A stretch of DNA of 64,000 nucleotides from positions 1,286,760-1,350,759 of the forward strand of contig NZ_JACSOI010000001.1 in assembly GCF_018728565.1 (NCBI RefSeq), in the 5' to 3' direction. Of this stretch, positions 35,844 to 45,487 are shown piece after piece. Below the pieces are notes generated by a model. The model was not told the DNA's origin and searched no databases. It saw only the letters and a list, made by a program, of their open reading frames with translations. Made by a program: the position numbers and the translations under genes. Each line of letters opens with the position of its first letter. Position 1 is the first letter of the stretch. This DNA is from Zobellia russellii (GTDB lineage: Bacteria > Bacteroidota > Bacteroidia > Flavobacteriales > Flavobacteriaceae).

Positions 35844-37355
35844 CTAGGCTAGAATTTCTTTGATGATATTCCCTTCAACATCGGTTAGTCTAAAGGGTCT
35901 ACCCTGAAATTCATAAGTAAACTCTTCATGGTCAAAGCCAAGTAGGTGTAAAATAGTAGCGTGTACGTCATGGACCGATACACGACCTTCAATTCCCGAG
36001 AATCCAATATCGTCCGTTTGTCCGTGAGAAGCTCCTTTTTTGATGCCTCCACCGGCCATCCACATGGTAAAGGCATCGCCATGGTGGTCACGCCCTTTAA
36101 AAGGCATTTTTTTGTTTCCCCTGTTTTCTTGCATGGGCGTTCTACCAAATTCGCCACCCCATACAATTAGAGTATCGTCTAGGAGTCCACGTTGTTTTAA
36201 ATCCATGATCAGGGCGGTTAAAGGTCTGTCTATTTGCGTGCATTTGTTTCGGAGTCCTTTATCAATAGATCCGGAACGAATTACACCATGGCTATCCCAG
36301 CCCCAATCGAACAATTGAACGAAACGTACACCGTCCTCAACCAATTTTCTAGCAAGTAGGCAATTATTCGCAAAAGACTCTTTACCCGGTTCCACACCGT
36401 ACATTTCTTTAATATGTTCAGGTTCGTTATTGATGTTCATGACTTCCGGGACCGCTATTTGCATGCGATAGGCCATTTCGTATTGGTTGATACGAGCCAG
36501 AATTTCCGGGTCTGCGTACTTGGCGTACTCCTCCTTGTTTATTTTGGTAATGGCATCAATAGTACTTTTCTTCAAGTCTCTAGAAATTCCATCGGGGTCT
36601 TCAAGATAAAGTACAGGGTCTCCTTTAGAGCGGCATTGTACCCCTTGGTAGACCGAAGGTAGAAATCCGCTTCCCCAGACACTTTTTCCGGCATCTGGAG
36701 TGTTTCCGCCGGAGGTCAAAACAACAAAACCGGGTAGGTTCTGGTTTTCTGAACCTAAACCATAGGTAGCCCATGAACCAATACTAGGGCGACCTAAACG
36801 CGCGCTACCCGTATGCATAAAAAGTTGTGCGGGGCCATGGTTGAACTGATCGGTATGCACTGCCTTTAAAAAGGCGACATCGTCTACTACCTTTTTAAAA
36901 TGGGGCATAAAGTTCGAAACCCAATTACCAGATTCTCCTTCTTGTTTGAATTCGGCCTGTGGTCCCATTAATTTTGGAGTACCTTTAATAAAGGCGAATT
37001 TTTTCCCGGCCAAAAGGGATTCTGGGCAATCTTGACCGTCTAGTTTATGTAAAGTTGGTTTGTAATCGAACATTTCCAGTTGCGAAGGTGCTCCCGCCAT
37101 GTGCAGGTAAATAACCGATTTTACCTTAGGGCCATAATGAGGAGCCAAAGTTGCCAATGGGTTAAGATCACGCTCGGAAAAAGTAGAGGCTGATTTTTTG
37201 CTCTGCTTGGTTAACGGGTCACACCCCATAAAAATGGAACTTAGTGCCAATCCGCCCAGTCCTTGGGCACAACTTTTTATAAAGTGTCTTCTTGTTTTTT
37301 CTTGTGTTTCTCTAGCCAAGTGTTCTTGAACCAGTTTTTCTATTTGGTCTTTCAT
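35844..37355 (-). CDS. DUF1501 protein with Tat lipoprotein signal
   Basis: A 503-residue DUF1501 protein, a member of the alkaline-phosphatase/sulfatase-like superfamily, with GDAFTMWMAGGGIKKGASHG and GDDIGFSG-type C-terminal motifs. The N terminus carries TRRHFIK, a twin-arginine export motif, then a hydrophobic stretch ending in FMGC, a lipobox. So it should be folded before export, usually with a cofactor, and anchored as a lipoprotein. It starts 3 bases after the DUF1553 gene and belongs to the same operon. The reaction is unknown. Confidence 0.9.
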   Translation of the reverse strand: MKDQIEKLVQEHLARETQEKTRRHFIKSCAQGLGGLALSSIFMGCDPLTKQSKKSASTFSERDLNPLATLAPHYGPKVKSVIYLHMAGAPSQLEMFDYKPTLHKLDGQDCPESLLAGKKFAFIKGTPKLMGPQAEFKQEGESGNWVSNFMPHFKKVVDDVAFLKAVHTDQFNHGPAQLFMHTGSARLGRPSIGSWATYGLGSENQNLPGFVVLTSGGNTPDAGKSVWGSGFLPSVYQGVQCRSKGDPVLYLEDPDGISRDLKKSTIDAITKINKEEYAKYADPEILARINQYEMAYRMQIAVPEVMNINNEPEHIKEMYGVEPGKESFANNCLLARKLVEDGVRFVQLFDWGWDSHGVIRSGSIDKGLRNKCTQIDRPLTALIMDLKQRGLLDDTLIVWGGEFGRTPMQENRGNKKMPFKGRDHHGDAFTMWMAGGGIKKGASHGQTDDIGFSGIEGRVSVHDVHATILHLLGFDHEEFTYEFQGRPFRLTDVEGNIIKEILA

Positions 37356-37358
37356 GGC

Positions 37359-40097
37359 CTATACTTTTGTTAAAAATTCATCTAAGTTCATAATGGCGTT
37401 GGCCACGATGGTAAGGGCACCGAGTTCTACCGTTGGCTTTTCTTCAAACTGAAGAAATAGTTCATAAGCTTTGCTATTTTTATTGAATTCCGCTAAGGAG
37501 GTGCGGTAGAGGGTTTTTAGCGCCTCTAGCCTGTTGGGACTTATTTCTTTAAAAGTTGCTCTTTTATAACTTAGGGCAATACTTTGGTCAATATCATTTT
37601 CTCTGTAATTGTTTTTCGCCAAATGGTAAGCAGTTTCCAAATAAACGGGGTCGTTCAAAGTAACCAGAGCCTGTAACGGGGTATTGGTAACCGTTCTTCT
37701 AATAGTAGCAACCTCGCGGCTACCGGCATCAAAAGTCAAGAAAGAAGGGTAGGGGCTTGTACGCTTTAAAAAGGTGTAGATACCCCTGCGGTAGCGATCT
37801 TCGCCTTTGCTTTCAATCCATTGGGCATCGCTGTAAACGGTTTGCCAAACGCCATCGGGCTGAGGTGGCATTACTCCTGGGCCGTTCATTTTACTGCTTA
37901 ATAGATTGGATACGGCCAAAGCTTGGTCCCTGATCTGTTCCGCTCCCAAACGCATTCTAGGGCCACGGGCATAAAGTTCATTTTCAGGGTCTATTTCATA
38001 CATTTCAGGGTTGCTTTCTGAACTTTGGCGGTAGGTGCCGGACATCACAATTTCTTTTATCAGCTTTTTCATGCTCCAGTTGTGTTTGTTCATAAACCGT
38101 AGTGAAAGCCAATCTAACATTGCAGGATGTGAGGGCGCGTCCGATTGAGAACCGATGTCTTCTACGGTAGATACAAGGCCTCTGCCATAGATTTGGTGCC
38201 AGACTCTATTTACAAGTGTACGTGCTGTTAAAGGGTTTTTCTTGTCTACGATCCATTGCGCAAGACCCAAGCGGTTGGAAGGCCAATCTGTGTTCCAAGC
38301 ATTAAGGCTCTCTGGGGTGCCCGGTTCTACGGTATCGGTTTTTGACATCCAGCTGCCACGATCAAAAACTTGCGTTGTGCGCTTCATGTAATCTGGATTT
38401 TCCACCATAATAGGTACCGTTGGTGTTTTCACGTTAAGTGCCTCCATGAGATTGGTTCCTATTTCTTTATATCCGTTTTGACCTTCGCCCGGTAAATCGG
38501 GAAGAAACGCTACCCAATACAAATTCATAAGATTTGCTTCTTTCTTGGTATTGGCGTTATGGGTTTCGATATAAATATCGCCCTGACGGTCTATTTTTTT
38601 AATAGGAAAACGGGCCGTGGTATTCTGTTTTTGTTTGTTGATGGTAAATTCACCAATAATGGGACCCTGGGCATTCTTTTCACGAATGATCATTTTTGTT
38701 CCGTCATAATGCGAACGATAGTTGAGGTACACATAACCGGCATTGTTGGTGTATCCGTTTTCTATGATGCAGTTTCCTTTGTCCCAAAGAACTACCGAAG
38801 CATGATCATCGTAAGAACCATTGTTGATTTCCTTGAAAAAATGCGATTTATAAACAGGTTCTGTGAATTGCAGAAAATTCTTGTAGGTTCTGGCCTGCGC
38901 TTCACCTCCATGTGTTTTGGCCCAATTGATTATCCTGTCTACTTTTTGCTGTTGTTCGGGCGTATAAAATTTGAGAACGGGAGATTCACCGGGCGTGTCT
39001 TCGTCTCGCGAATTGTTGAAAAAGGCCATCAATTTATAATATTCCTCATACTTGAATGGATCATATGGATGGCTATGACATTGCACACAGCCCATGGTGG
39101 TGCTCTGCCAAACCTCAAAAGTGGTATTCAAACGATCAATAACGGTAGCCACCCGATACTCCTCATCATCAGTGCCGCCTTCATCGTTGTTCATTGTATT
39201 TCGGTGGAATGCCGTTGCTATGAGTTGGTCGGGAGAAGGGTCTGGTAATAGGTCTCCCGCTAATTGTTCAATGGTAAATTGATTGTAAGGAAGGTCTCGG
39301 TTAAAAGCTTCTATGACCCAATCACGGTATCTCCAAATACTTCGCTCCAAATCTTTTTCATAACCTTTGGAGTCTGCGTACCTAGCCAAATCCAACCACC
39401 AAGTGGCCCATTTTTCACCGTAAGTCTTTTTGTTAAGTAAAGTGTCTACCAAGCCTTCATAGGATAAATCACCAGACTCAAAACGATTGAGCAATTTTTG
39501 ACTAGGCGGAAGCCCCACGATGTCTAAGGATAGCCTTCTGGCAATTATATTTTTTTCTGCGGAAGGATTGGGTTGTAGTTCTTTTTCGTTTAGTCGGGCA
39601 AGGATAAAATGGTCAATATCATTTTTTACAAAACTGGAAGCACTTTCAGAAGCAAAACTCGCTTCCATATTGACTTTAGGAACTTCTACTTTTTGGGGAA
39701 GTGAATACGCCCAATGTTGCCCCCATTTAGCACCTTCGTCTATCCAGCGGGTCAATAGCTCAATCTCTTCGTCTGTAAGCTTGGGTTTCTCGTAAGGCAT
39801 GCGAAGCTCCGGGTCTTCTTCATGAAGTCTTTTTATCATCTCACTACCCGCGGCATTACCGGGTATTATAGCCGCTACGCCCGATTCCGTTTTGGCAAAT
39901 GCTTCATTTTCAAAAAGAAGACTAAAGCCGCCACTCTTTTTAACACCGCCATGACAAGTAATACATTTATTGTTGAGGATAGGTTTTATTTGAGTGCTAA
40001 AATCAACTGGAGGGGAGGATTGACAAGCATTGAATAGTACTACACTAATTACCATGGAAAGATACTTGAGGCAATTATGTAATGAATTTTTTTTCAT
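37359..40097 (-). CDS. PSCyt1-DUF1549-DUF1553 lipoprotein (planctomycete-type cytochrome)
   Basis: A 912-residue lipoprotein (Cys in LFNACQSS near 25). In order: PSCyt1 cytochrome domain with NKCITCHGG (about 43) and RMPYEKPKLT; DUF1549/PSCyt2 (about 150-360) with a second heme site GCVQCHSHPYDPF; a middle beta-sandwich region; and DUF1553/PSD1 (about 600-880) with LVNRVWHQIYGRGLV and RRTVTNTPLQALVTLNDP. These domain sets are abundant in Planctomycetes and marine Bacteroidota, and their substrates are unknown. First gene of the four-gene operon; the next gene is 3 bases away. Confidence 0.92.
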   Translation of the reverse strand: MKKNSLHNCLKYLSMVISVVLFNACQSSPPVDFSTQIKPILNNKCITCHGGVKKSGGFSLLFENEAFAKTESGVAAIIPGNAAGSEMIKRLHEEDPELRMPYEKPKLTDEEIELLTRWIDEGAKWGQHWAYSLPQKVEVPKVNMEASFASESASSFVKNDIDHFILARLNEKELQPNPSAEKNIIARRLSLDIVGLPPSQKLLNRFESGDLSYEGLVDTLLNKKTYGEKWATWWLDLARYADSKGYEKDLERSIWRYRDWVIEAFNRDLPYNQFTIEQLAGDLLPDPSPDQLIATAFHRNTMNNDEGGTDDEEYRVATVIDRLNTTFEVWQSTTMGCVQCHSHPYDPFKYEEYYKLMAFFNNSRDEDTPGESPVLKFYTPEQQQKVDRIINWAKTHGGEAQARTYKNFLQFTEPVYKSHFFKEINNGSYDDHASVVLWDKGNCIIENGYTNNAGYVYLNYRSHYDGTKMIIREKNAQGPIIGEFTINKQKQNTTARFPIKKIDRQGDIYIETHNANTKKEANLMNLYWVAFLPDLPGEGQNGYKEIGTNLMEALNVKTPTVPIMVENPDYMKRTTQVFDRGSWMSKTDTVEPGTPESLNAWNTDWPSNRLGLAQWIVDKKNPLTARTLVNRVWHQIYGRGLVSTVEDIGSQSDAPSHPAMLDWLSLRFMNKHNWSMKKLIKEIVMSGTYRQSSESNPEMYEIDPENELYARGPRMRLGAEQIRDQALAVSNLLSSKMNGPGVMPPQPDGVWQTVYSDAQWIESKGEDRYRRGIYTFLKRTSPYPSFLTFDAGSREVATIRRTVTNTPLQALVTLNDPVYLETAYHLAKNNYRENDIDQSIALSYKRATFKEISPNRLEALKTLYRTSLAEFNKNSKAYELFLQFEEKPTVELGALTIVANAIMNLDEFLTKV

Positions 40098-40469
40098 AAC
40101 CGGGTGTTGTGTTCAGCTCAAAATAGACTTCAATATAGAAAACTTAAAAAATTAAGACCTTGGAAATCTACGCAACGTGTGCAACATACTTTGTATTGAG
40201 TTAAAGGCTATTCATAGAAAAATCCCCCAAAGCCTAAATTCAAACAATGAAAATTAAAAGAGGAGAATTACCAGTAACGTAATAACGTATTTAGCATTAA
40301 AGGTGCTTTGTAGTTGTTAAAATATGAAAAATAAGAAGATAAAATAGAGATATAAACAGTGAATTTGTGATTTAAGATTGCAAATCCGTAATAGGCGAAA
40401 AATGGGTCAAACGAAAAGAGCCAATTCATCTAGATGAATTGGCTCAATTATATAAAGTGAAGTAAAGTT
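40098..40469. other. Intergenic region between planctomycete-type operon and lysS
   Basis: 372 bases with no supported gene. It holds the lysS terminator and should contain the promoter of the DUF1553 operon, but I see no full TTG/TAnnTTTG pair there. A direct repeat GCAAC-GTGT-GCAAC (around 40171) is noted only. Confidence 0.5.
40418..40445 (-). terminator. lysS terminator (28-bp perfect palindrome)
   Basis: GAGCCAATTCATCT (40418-40431) and AGATGAATTGGCTC (40432-40445) form a continuous palindrome, followed on the minus strand by T4. It lies 25 bases past the lysS stop. Confidence 0.8.
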
Positions 40470-42161
40470 TTACTGTTTTAATTGTACTGTTTTATTGTCA
40501 CCATCAACAACAACGGAAGTAAGTCCGTGTTTTGATAATGCCTTCATAGACTTATCCCATTTTTTACCGCTTAGTCCGGCTTTGGTCTTCAGTTCTGCCA
40601 AGTCCATTTCACCAGTAGGTTTTAAAAGGGCAACAATTGCTTTTTCCTCATCCGTAAGTTCAACCGCTTTTTTCTCCGGTCTCATTTGCGGGAAGAACAA
40701 TACCTCTTGTATAGAAGAATTGTTGGTCATAAGCATGACCAAACGGTCTATACCAATACCGATACCGGATGTTGGTGGCATACCGTATTCAAGGGCACGC
40801 AAGAAATCCTGGTCAATGAACATAGCCTCATCATCTCCTTTTTCGGATAATTTCAATTGCTCTTCAAAACGTTCACGTTGGTCAATTGGATCGTTTAGCT
40901 CAGAATAAGCGTTAGCCAATTCCTTACCGTTTACCATTAACTCAAACCTCTCGGTAAGTGCAGGGTTATCTCTATGTTCTTTGGTAAGCGGACTCATTTC
41001 TTTTGGATAGTCCGTAATAAAAGTAGGCTGAATGTAATGATGCTCACATTTTTCACCAAAAATCTCATCTATCAATTTACCAACGCCCATGGTTTCATCC
41101 ACTTCAAGGCCAAGTTCTTTTGCTGTAGCACGAAGTTCTTCTTCGCCCATACCGGCAACATCTTTACCGGTGTGTATTTTTATAGCTTCAAGAATCGGTA
41201 CACGGGCATAAGGGGCCTTAAACTCGATTTCGTTTTCGCCAACCGTAACTTTGGAGGTTCCATTGGCGTCAATAGCTATTTTTTCCAATAACTTTTCGGT
41301 GGTGTCCATCATCCAGTTGTAATCCTTGTAGGCAACGTAGAGTTCCATTACGGTAAACTCCGGATTGTGGGTACGGTCCATACCTTCGTTACGGAAATCT
41401 TTTGAAAACTCGTAAACACCGTCAAATCCGCCTACGATCAATCTTTTAAGATAAAGTTCGTTTGCAATACGCAAATACAAAGGAATATTCAACGCATTGT
41501 GGTGCGTTAAAAACGGCCTTGCAGCGGCACCACCTGGTATAGGCTGTAAAATAGGGGTTTCTACTTCTAAATAACCAGCGGCATTATAAAATTCTCTAAT
41601 ACTGTTCGTAATCTTGGTACGCTTGATAAAGGTTTCTTTTACCTTAGGGTTGACCACCAAATCTACATATCGCTGGCGGTATCTCATTTCCGGGTCGTTA
41701 AACTCATCGTACACATTACCTTCGGAATCCTTTTTAGGTAATGGCAACGGACGTAACGATTTGCTTAAGAGCGAAAAGTTTTTGACCATCACGGTTTTTT
41801 CGCCTACTTGTGTAGTAAAGAGTTCCCCTTCAATACCTATGATATCACCTATGTCCAACAATTTTTTGTAGACGTCATTGTAAAGGCCTTTATCTTCACC
41901 GGGACAGATTTCGTCTCGGTTAAAATACACCTGTATACGGCCTTCACTATCCTGCAACTCGGCAAAAGAAGCCTTGCCCTGAATTCTTCTGGACATTAAA
42001 CGACCTGAAATGACCACCTTTTTACCCTCCTTGTAATCAGCTTTAATGCTCTTTGATGTAGCATCAACAGGGTATAGTGCAGCGGGGTAGGGGTTAATGC
42101 CCAATTCGCGCAATTTGGTCAATTTTTCTCTTCTAATAATTTCTTGTTCCGAAAGTTGCAT
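40470..42161 (-). CDS. lysS: Lysine--tRNA ligase (class II) with C-terminal extension
   Basis: A 563-residue class II synthetase. Landmarks are the anticodon-binding OB fold ([25 protein letters not shown]), motif 2 ([20 protein letters not shown]) and motif 3 ([18 protein letters not shown]). The extra 65 or so C-terminal residues (after [11 protein letters not shown]) form a small winged-helix-like domain seen in Bacteroidota LysRS; the usual enzyme is about 500 residues. It charges tRNA-Lys. Confidence 0.97.
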   Translation of the reverse strand: MQLSEQEIIRREKLTKLRELGINPYPAALYPVDATSKSIKADYKEGKKVVISGRLMSRRIQGKASFAELQDSEGRIQVYFNRDEICPGEDKGLYNDVYKKLLDIGDIIGIEGELFTTQVGEKTVMVKNFSLLSKSLRPLPLPKKDSEGNVYDEFNDPEMRYRQRYVDLVVNPKVKETFIKRTKITNSIREFYNAAGYLEVETPILQPIPGGAAARPFLTHHNALNIPLYLRIANELYLKRLIVGGFDGVYEFSKDFRNEGMDRTHNPEFTVMELYVAYKDYNWMMDTTEKLLEKIAIDANGTSKVTVGENEIEFKAPYARVPILEAIKIHTGKDVAGMGEEELRATAKELGLEVDETMGVGKLIDEIFGEKCEHHYIQPTFITDYPKEMSPLTKEHRDNPALTERFELMVNGKELANAYSELNDPIDQRERFEEQLKLSEKGDDEAMFIDQDFLRALEYGMPPTSGIGIGIDRLVMLMTNNSSIQEVLFFPQMRPEKKAVELTDEEKAIVALLKPTGEMDLAELKTKAGLSGKKWDKSMKALSKHGLTSVVVDGDNKTVQLKQ

Positions 42162-42379
42162 TTTTTACTATTTAAGGCTGCAAATATAAGCTATAGGTGG
42201 TTTACTATATGCATGATACAATATGAAATTACAAGCTTGGCACTTTGTTTGTTACGAAGAATGAGTTGGAGAGCGGTAAAATTTAAAATTACTGAGTTCT
42301 TTTTGCTCCGTATTCTGTAACAAATTGTAGATATAAGCGTCAAAGAAGTACATCATCAATCAATAAAATTATATCAAAA

Positions 42380-42535
42380 ATGAGTTTTTTACGTGTTTTA
42401 CTGGCAATCATCTTTCCTCCGCTTGCGGTCATCGGAAAAGGTTGTGGGTCCTTTTTAATTGTTCTACTTTTGACCTTCTGTGGCTGGGTACCTGGTGTTA
42501 TAGCTGCATTGGTTATTTTGAACAACCCCAATTAA
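42380..42535 (+). CDS. Pmp3/YqaE-family small membrane peptide
   Basis: A 51-residue protein with two transmembrane helices. It has the Pmp3/UPF0057 pattern: LAIIFPPLAVIGKG near the start and LLTFCGWVPGVIAALVI in the second half. Members are stress-inducible and alter membrane potential or ion permeability. ATG 42380 is the only start, and the lipoprotein gene follows 10 bases after the stop. Confidence 0.85.
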   Translation: MSFLRVLLAIIFPPLAVIGKGCGSFLIVLLLTFCGWVPGVIAALVILNNPN

Positions 42536-42545
42536 AATCCAAACT

Positions 42546-43283
42546 ATGAAATTTTTTAGAGCATTGGTAATCGTGTTCATTACCGTTTTATTTGTAGCCT
42601 GCAATTTTACGGAGGAAATACATTTTAACGAAGATGGAACGGGTAAGATGAACATTGGCTTTGACGGAAGCGAAATGCTCCAAATGTTACCTTCAACAGA
42701 TTCTACCAAGCTGGAAGAAGTTATAGATTCTACTTTGGTCTTTAAAGATTTGCTACGCGATAAAAAGGATAGTATTGCCCAATTGTCTCCTGAACAGCAA
42801 GCTCAATTAAAAAAGTTAGAGCCTTTTAGCCTTCATATGTTGGTCAATGCCGAAGAAGGAGTCATGAACTTTGATATGTTTACGGACTTCAAGGACGTTT
42901 CCGAAATTAACGATGCTTTTAATGCTTTTCAAAGTGCAAGTAGCATTGGTCCGGCGGCAGGAAGTAAACCCATGCCAAAAAATTCCGCTAACGAAGCTAC
43001 GGAAGTTAGTTATAGTTTTAAAAAGAACAAATTTAAGCGTTCCGCAGCTATTGTGGACCAAGACTTGTTCAAGCAAAGTATAGATAGCCTTTCAAGTGCC
43101 GAAATGTTCTTGTCCGGTTCTACGTATACCTTTAAATACCATTTTCCCAAACGGGTAAAATCTACCAATGTGGAGGATGCCACATTTTCAATGGACGGAA
43201 AGACCATGATCTACGAGGTTGGTTTTATGGAAATGCTGAAAGACCCGGAGGCTATATTGATCGAGGTAGAATTAGAGAATTAG
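42546..43283 (+). CDS. Lipoprotein, unknown function
   Basis: A 245-residue lipoprotein (Cys in LFVACNF at about 19). The body holds FTEEIHFNEDGTGKMNIGFDGSEML, a pattern seen in conserved Flavobacterial proteins of unknown function, then a Ser/Asp-rich stretch and a beta-rich C-terminal part (TYTFKYHFPKRVKS, DGKTMIYEVGFMEML). It follows the Pmp3-like gene closely and probably shares its transcript. Confidence 0.8.
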   Translation: MKFFRALVIVFITVLFVACNFTEEIHFNEDGTGKMNIGFDGSEMLQMLPSTDSTKLEEVIDSTLVFKDLLRDKKDSIAQLSPEQQAQLKKLEPFSLHMLVNAEEGVMNFDMFTDFKDVSEINDAFNAFQSASSIGPAAGSKPMPKNSANEATEVSYSFKKNKFKRSAAIVDQDLFKQSIDSLSSAEMFLSGSTYTFKYHFPKRVKSTNVEDATFSMDGKTMIYEVGFMEMLKDPEAILIEVELEN

Positions 43284-43298
43284 GACATTACCTTTTCA

Positions 43299-43306
43299 TA
43301 TCTTTG
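43299..43306 (+). promoter_or_regulatory. Putative -7 element (TATCTTTG) directly before lipB
   Basis: TATCTTTG matches TAnnTTTG exactly, but ends only 4 bases before the lipB ATG (43311). Transcription would begin at or very near the start codon, giving a leaderless or nearly leaderless mRNA. There is no good -33 element at the expected distance. Confidence 0.4.
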
Positions 43307-43310
43307 TAGC

Positions 43311-44027
43311 ATGAACAAGAAGGTCTATTTGCAGGATTTAGGTTTAAAGGATTATAAGGAAACTTGGGATTACCAAGAAGCCCTGTTCAAGGAGACCGTA
43401 GATTTAAAAATAAAGAATCGAAGGGGACAAGCCAATGAACCCACACCCAATCATTTTTTGTTTGTAGAGCACCCACATGTTTACACCTTGGGCAAGAGCG
43501 GCGATTTTGCCAACCTCTTGATTAGCGAGGAAGAACTAGCTGCAAAAAACGCAAAGTTTTATAAGATCAATAGGGGAGGAGATATTACGTATCACGGCCC
43601 TGGGCAGATAGTAGGTTACCCTATTTTAGATTTGGATAATTTCTTTACGGACATTCACAAATACCTGCGATTTTTAGAGGAAATGGTCATTCTTGCTTTG
43701 GCTGAATATGGTTTGAAAGCCGAACGCTCCGAAGGAGAAACCGGAGTTTGGTTGGATGTAGGCACCCCGTTTGCTAGAAAAATCTGCGCCATGGGCGTAC
43801 GTGCCAGCCGCTGGGTAACCATGCACGGGTTTGCTTTAAACGTAAATGCAGATTTAGGGTATTTTGATTTAATGATTCCCTGTGGCATAAAGGACAAGGC
43901 CGTTACTTCTTTGAATGTAGAATTAGGGAAGGAAACCGTTGATATGGATGAGGTTATGGGAAAGTTACAAAAACATTTTGAAAGTCTCTTTGAGGCAGAG
44001 TTGATAAAGGAAAAAACCAGGGTGTGA
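43311..44027 (+). CDS. lipB: Octanoyltransferase LipB
   Basis: A 238-residue enzyme that moves octanoate from acyl carrier protein to lipoyl domains, the first step of lipoate synthesis. Landmarks are FVEHPHVYTLGKSG, RGGDITYHGPGQIVGYPI (with the conserved His), GVWLDV, KICAMGVRASRWVTMHGFALN (Lys and Cys of the acyl-enzyme site; the Cys in IPCGI). The stop lies inside the hairpin of the shared terminator. The gene converges on the first Kelch gene. Confidence 0.96.
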   Translation: MNKKVYLQDLGLKDYKETWDYQEALFKETVDLKIKNRRGQANEPTPNHFLFVEHPHVYTLGKSGDFANLLISEEELAAKNAKFYKINRGGDITYHGPGQIVGYPILDLDNFFTDIHKYLRFLEEMVILALAEYGLKAERSEGETGVWLDVGTPFARKICAMGVRASRWVTMHGFALNVNADLGYFDLMIPCGIKDKAVTSLNVELGKETVDMDEVMGKLQKHFESLFEAELIKEKTRV

Positions 44028-44040
44028 GCCGTGGTTTTTT
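44011..44040. terminator. Bidirectional terminator between lipB and Kelch gene 1
   Basis: Arms AAAAAACCA (44011-44019) and TGGTTTTTT (44032-44040) pair perfectly over 9 bp, plus an inner GG/CC. The lipB stop codon (44025-44027) lies inside the loop. Similar hairpins occur after Kelch gene 2 (45453-45474) and at 46736-46757, and the three look like copies of one another. Confidence 0.75.
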
Positions 44041-44049
44041 CCTTTAATC

Positions 44050-45375
44050 TTAATCAAAAGCCCATACATCGTTCATGTAACGATCTTCACTTGAAGAGCC
44101 TCCAATGACCCATAATTTGTTGTCAAAAACAGCGGTGGTATGATAAGTTCTTCTTGAGAAAGAAGCCGCATCAGTAGCTTCTGTCCAGGTGATGCCGTCG
44201 TCGCTGTACCAAACGTCATTTTTGAGTGTTCCATCATAACCCGCAATGATCCATAATTTGTTGTCAAAAACAGCGGTGGTATGAGACTCTCTGGCCGAGA
44301 ACGGGGCCGGAACGGTAGCCTCGCTCCAGGTAACCCCATCTGCGCTGAACCAAACGTCATTTTTTCTAGATGTTGCATCAATTCCTCCAATGACCCATAA
44401 TTTGTTGTTAAATACAACGGTATCATGAGAATCTCTGGCGGAAAACGGAGCATCTGCCGTAGCTTCGGTCCAGGTAAACCCATCGGTACTGAACCAAACA
44501 TCATTTTTGAGCCTTCCATCATTGCCCCCAATGACCCACAATTTGTTATCGAATACAACTGTGGTGTGATAATATCTGGCGGAAAACGGGGCATCTGCCG
44601 TAGCTTCGGTCCAGGTAATGCCATCGGCGCTGTACCAAACGTCATTTTTTCTAGATGTTCCGTCAATTCCCCCAATGACCCATAATTTGTTGTCAAAAAC
44701 AGCGGTGGTGTGAATACTTCTTGCGGAAAAAGGGGCCGCATTGGTAGCCTCGGTCCAGGTAAGACCATCTGCGCTATACCAAACATCATTTTTATTTGTA
44801 TCGTCATAACCACCAATGACCCACATCTTGTTGTCAAAAACAGCAGTGGTATGACTAGACCTTCCCGAGAAAGCAGCAGCAGCGGTTACTGGGGTGTTGT
44901 CAAATTTTAGCCCCCTTACGCTAAATGCGTTAACCGTGCTGTTCATCGTGGCATTTTCGGGATCCTTGGCTACCACTTTCCAGTAATAGAAGTCATAGGT
45001 ATGCAGGCGCTCTGTTACTTCAAAAGAGGTACTGGTAAGGTCTGCCGTGTATAGTTCAGTAGGGTCTTCTTCTTTGCCCAAATACAGGTCGTAGGTGATG
45101 GCATCCCCATCTGGGTCTGTAGCGGCCTGCCAACTAAAAGTAGGGTATACGTCTACACCAACGGCACCGTCCGTTACCCCGATCAAATTAAATGGCTCGG
45201 GTGCGAGGTTAGCAGGTTCTTCCTCTTCTTCTTCTTCGCTAGGATTTTCCTCCTCTTTGGGTTGTTCTTCCGCAGCCGGGGGTGGAGCTTCTGGCCCATC
45301 GTCTTTGGAACAAGCGGCGTTTAGTAGAAACATACCTAACAGTAGAACGAGATAGAATGTTGATGGTGTTTTCAT
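44050..45375 (-). CDS. Kelch-repeat surface lipoprotein 1 (six repeats)
   Basis: A 441-residue lipoprotein. The signal peptide ends in NAAC followed by SKDDG, an export signal to the outer face of the outer membrane in Bacteroidota (lipoprotein export signal). An acidic Pro/Glu linker follows, then a FN3-like domain (about 60-155), then six Kelch-type repeats of about 47-48 residues, each HTTAVFDNKLWVIGG-x-D-x-x-x-KNDVWYS-x-DG-x-TWTEAT. Residues next to the His and in the GGxDxTxK loop change from repeat to repeat while the rest is constant. It should form a beta-propeller or repeat array at the cell surface. The promoter upstream (45409-45438) has the TGTTAACCTT motif. Confidence 0.88.
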   Translation of the reverse strand: MKTPSTFYLVLLLGMFLLNAACSKDDGPEAPPPAAEEQPKEEENPSEEEEEEEPANLAPEPFNLIGVTDGAVGVDVYPTFSWQAATDPDGDAITYDLYLGKEEDPTELYTADLTSTSFEVTERLHTYDFYYWKVVAKDPENATMNSTVNAFSVRGLKFDNTPVTAAAAFSGRSSHTTAVFDNKMWVIGGYDDTNKNDVWYSADGLTWTEATNAAPFSARSIHTTAVFDNKLWVIGGIDGTSRKNDVWYSADGITWTEATADAPFSARYYHTTVVFDNKLWVIGGNDGRLKNDVWFSTDGFTWTEATADAPFSARDSHDTVVFNNKLWVIGGIDATSRKNDVWFSADGVTWSEATVPAPFSARESHTTAVFDNKLWIIAGYDGTLKNDVWYSDDGITWTEATDAASFSRRTYHTTAVFDNKLWVIGGSSSEDRYMNDVWAFD

Positions 45376-45408
45376 AATATTTTTTTAGGGTGATACGTTT
45401 AGTTTCAC

Positions 45409-45438
45409 TTTAATGGTAGCCGAAAGTAAAGGTTAACA
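45409..45438 (-). promoter_or_regulatory. ECF-type promoter of Kelch gene 1
   Basis: On the minus strand TGTTAACCTT (45438-45429), a 13-base spacer and CATTAAA (45415-45409), then 33 bases to the ATG. This is one of six instances of the exact 10-mer found in the window. Confidence 0.7.
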
Positions 45439-45452
45439 TTAGGGTGTAAAAA

Positions 45453-45474
45453 AACCACGGCGTGAGCCGAGGTT
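45453..45474 (-). terminator. Terminator after Kelch gene 2
   Basis: AACCACGG (45453-45460) and CCGAGGTT (45467-45474) form a stem with one mismatch, followed on the minus strand by a T run. It is 13 bases after the Kelch gene 2 stop. Confidence 0.75.
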
Positions 45475-45487
45475 TTTTCCTTTAATC

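Noticed and set aside
40171..40184. GCAAC-GTGT-GCAAC as a LacI-type operator before the DUF1553 operon
   Set aside because: It is a direct repeat, not a palindrome around CG, and no LacI regulator is encoded nearby.
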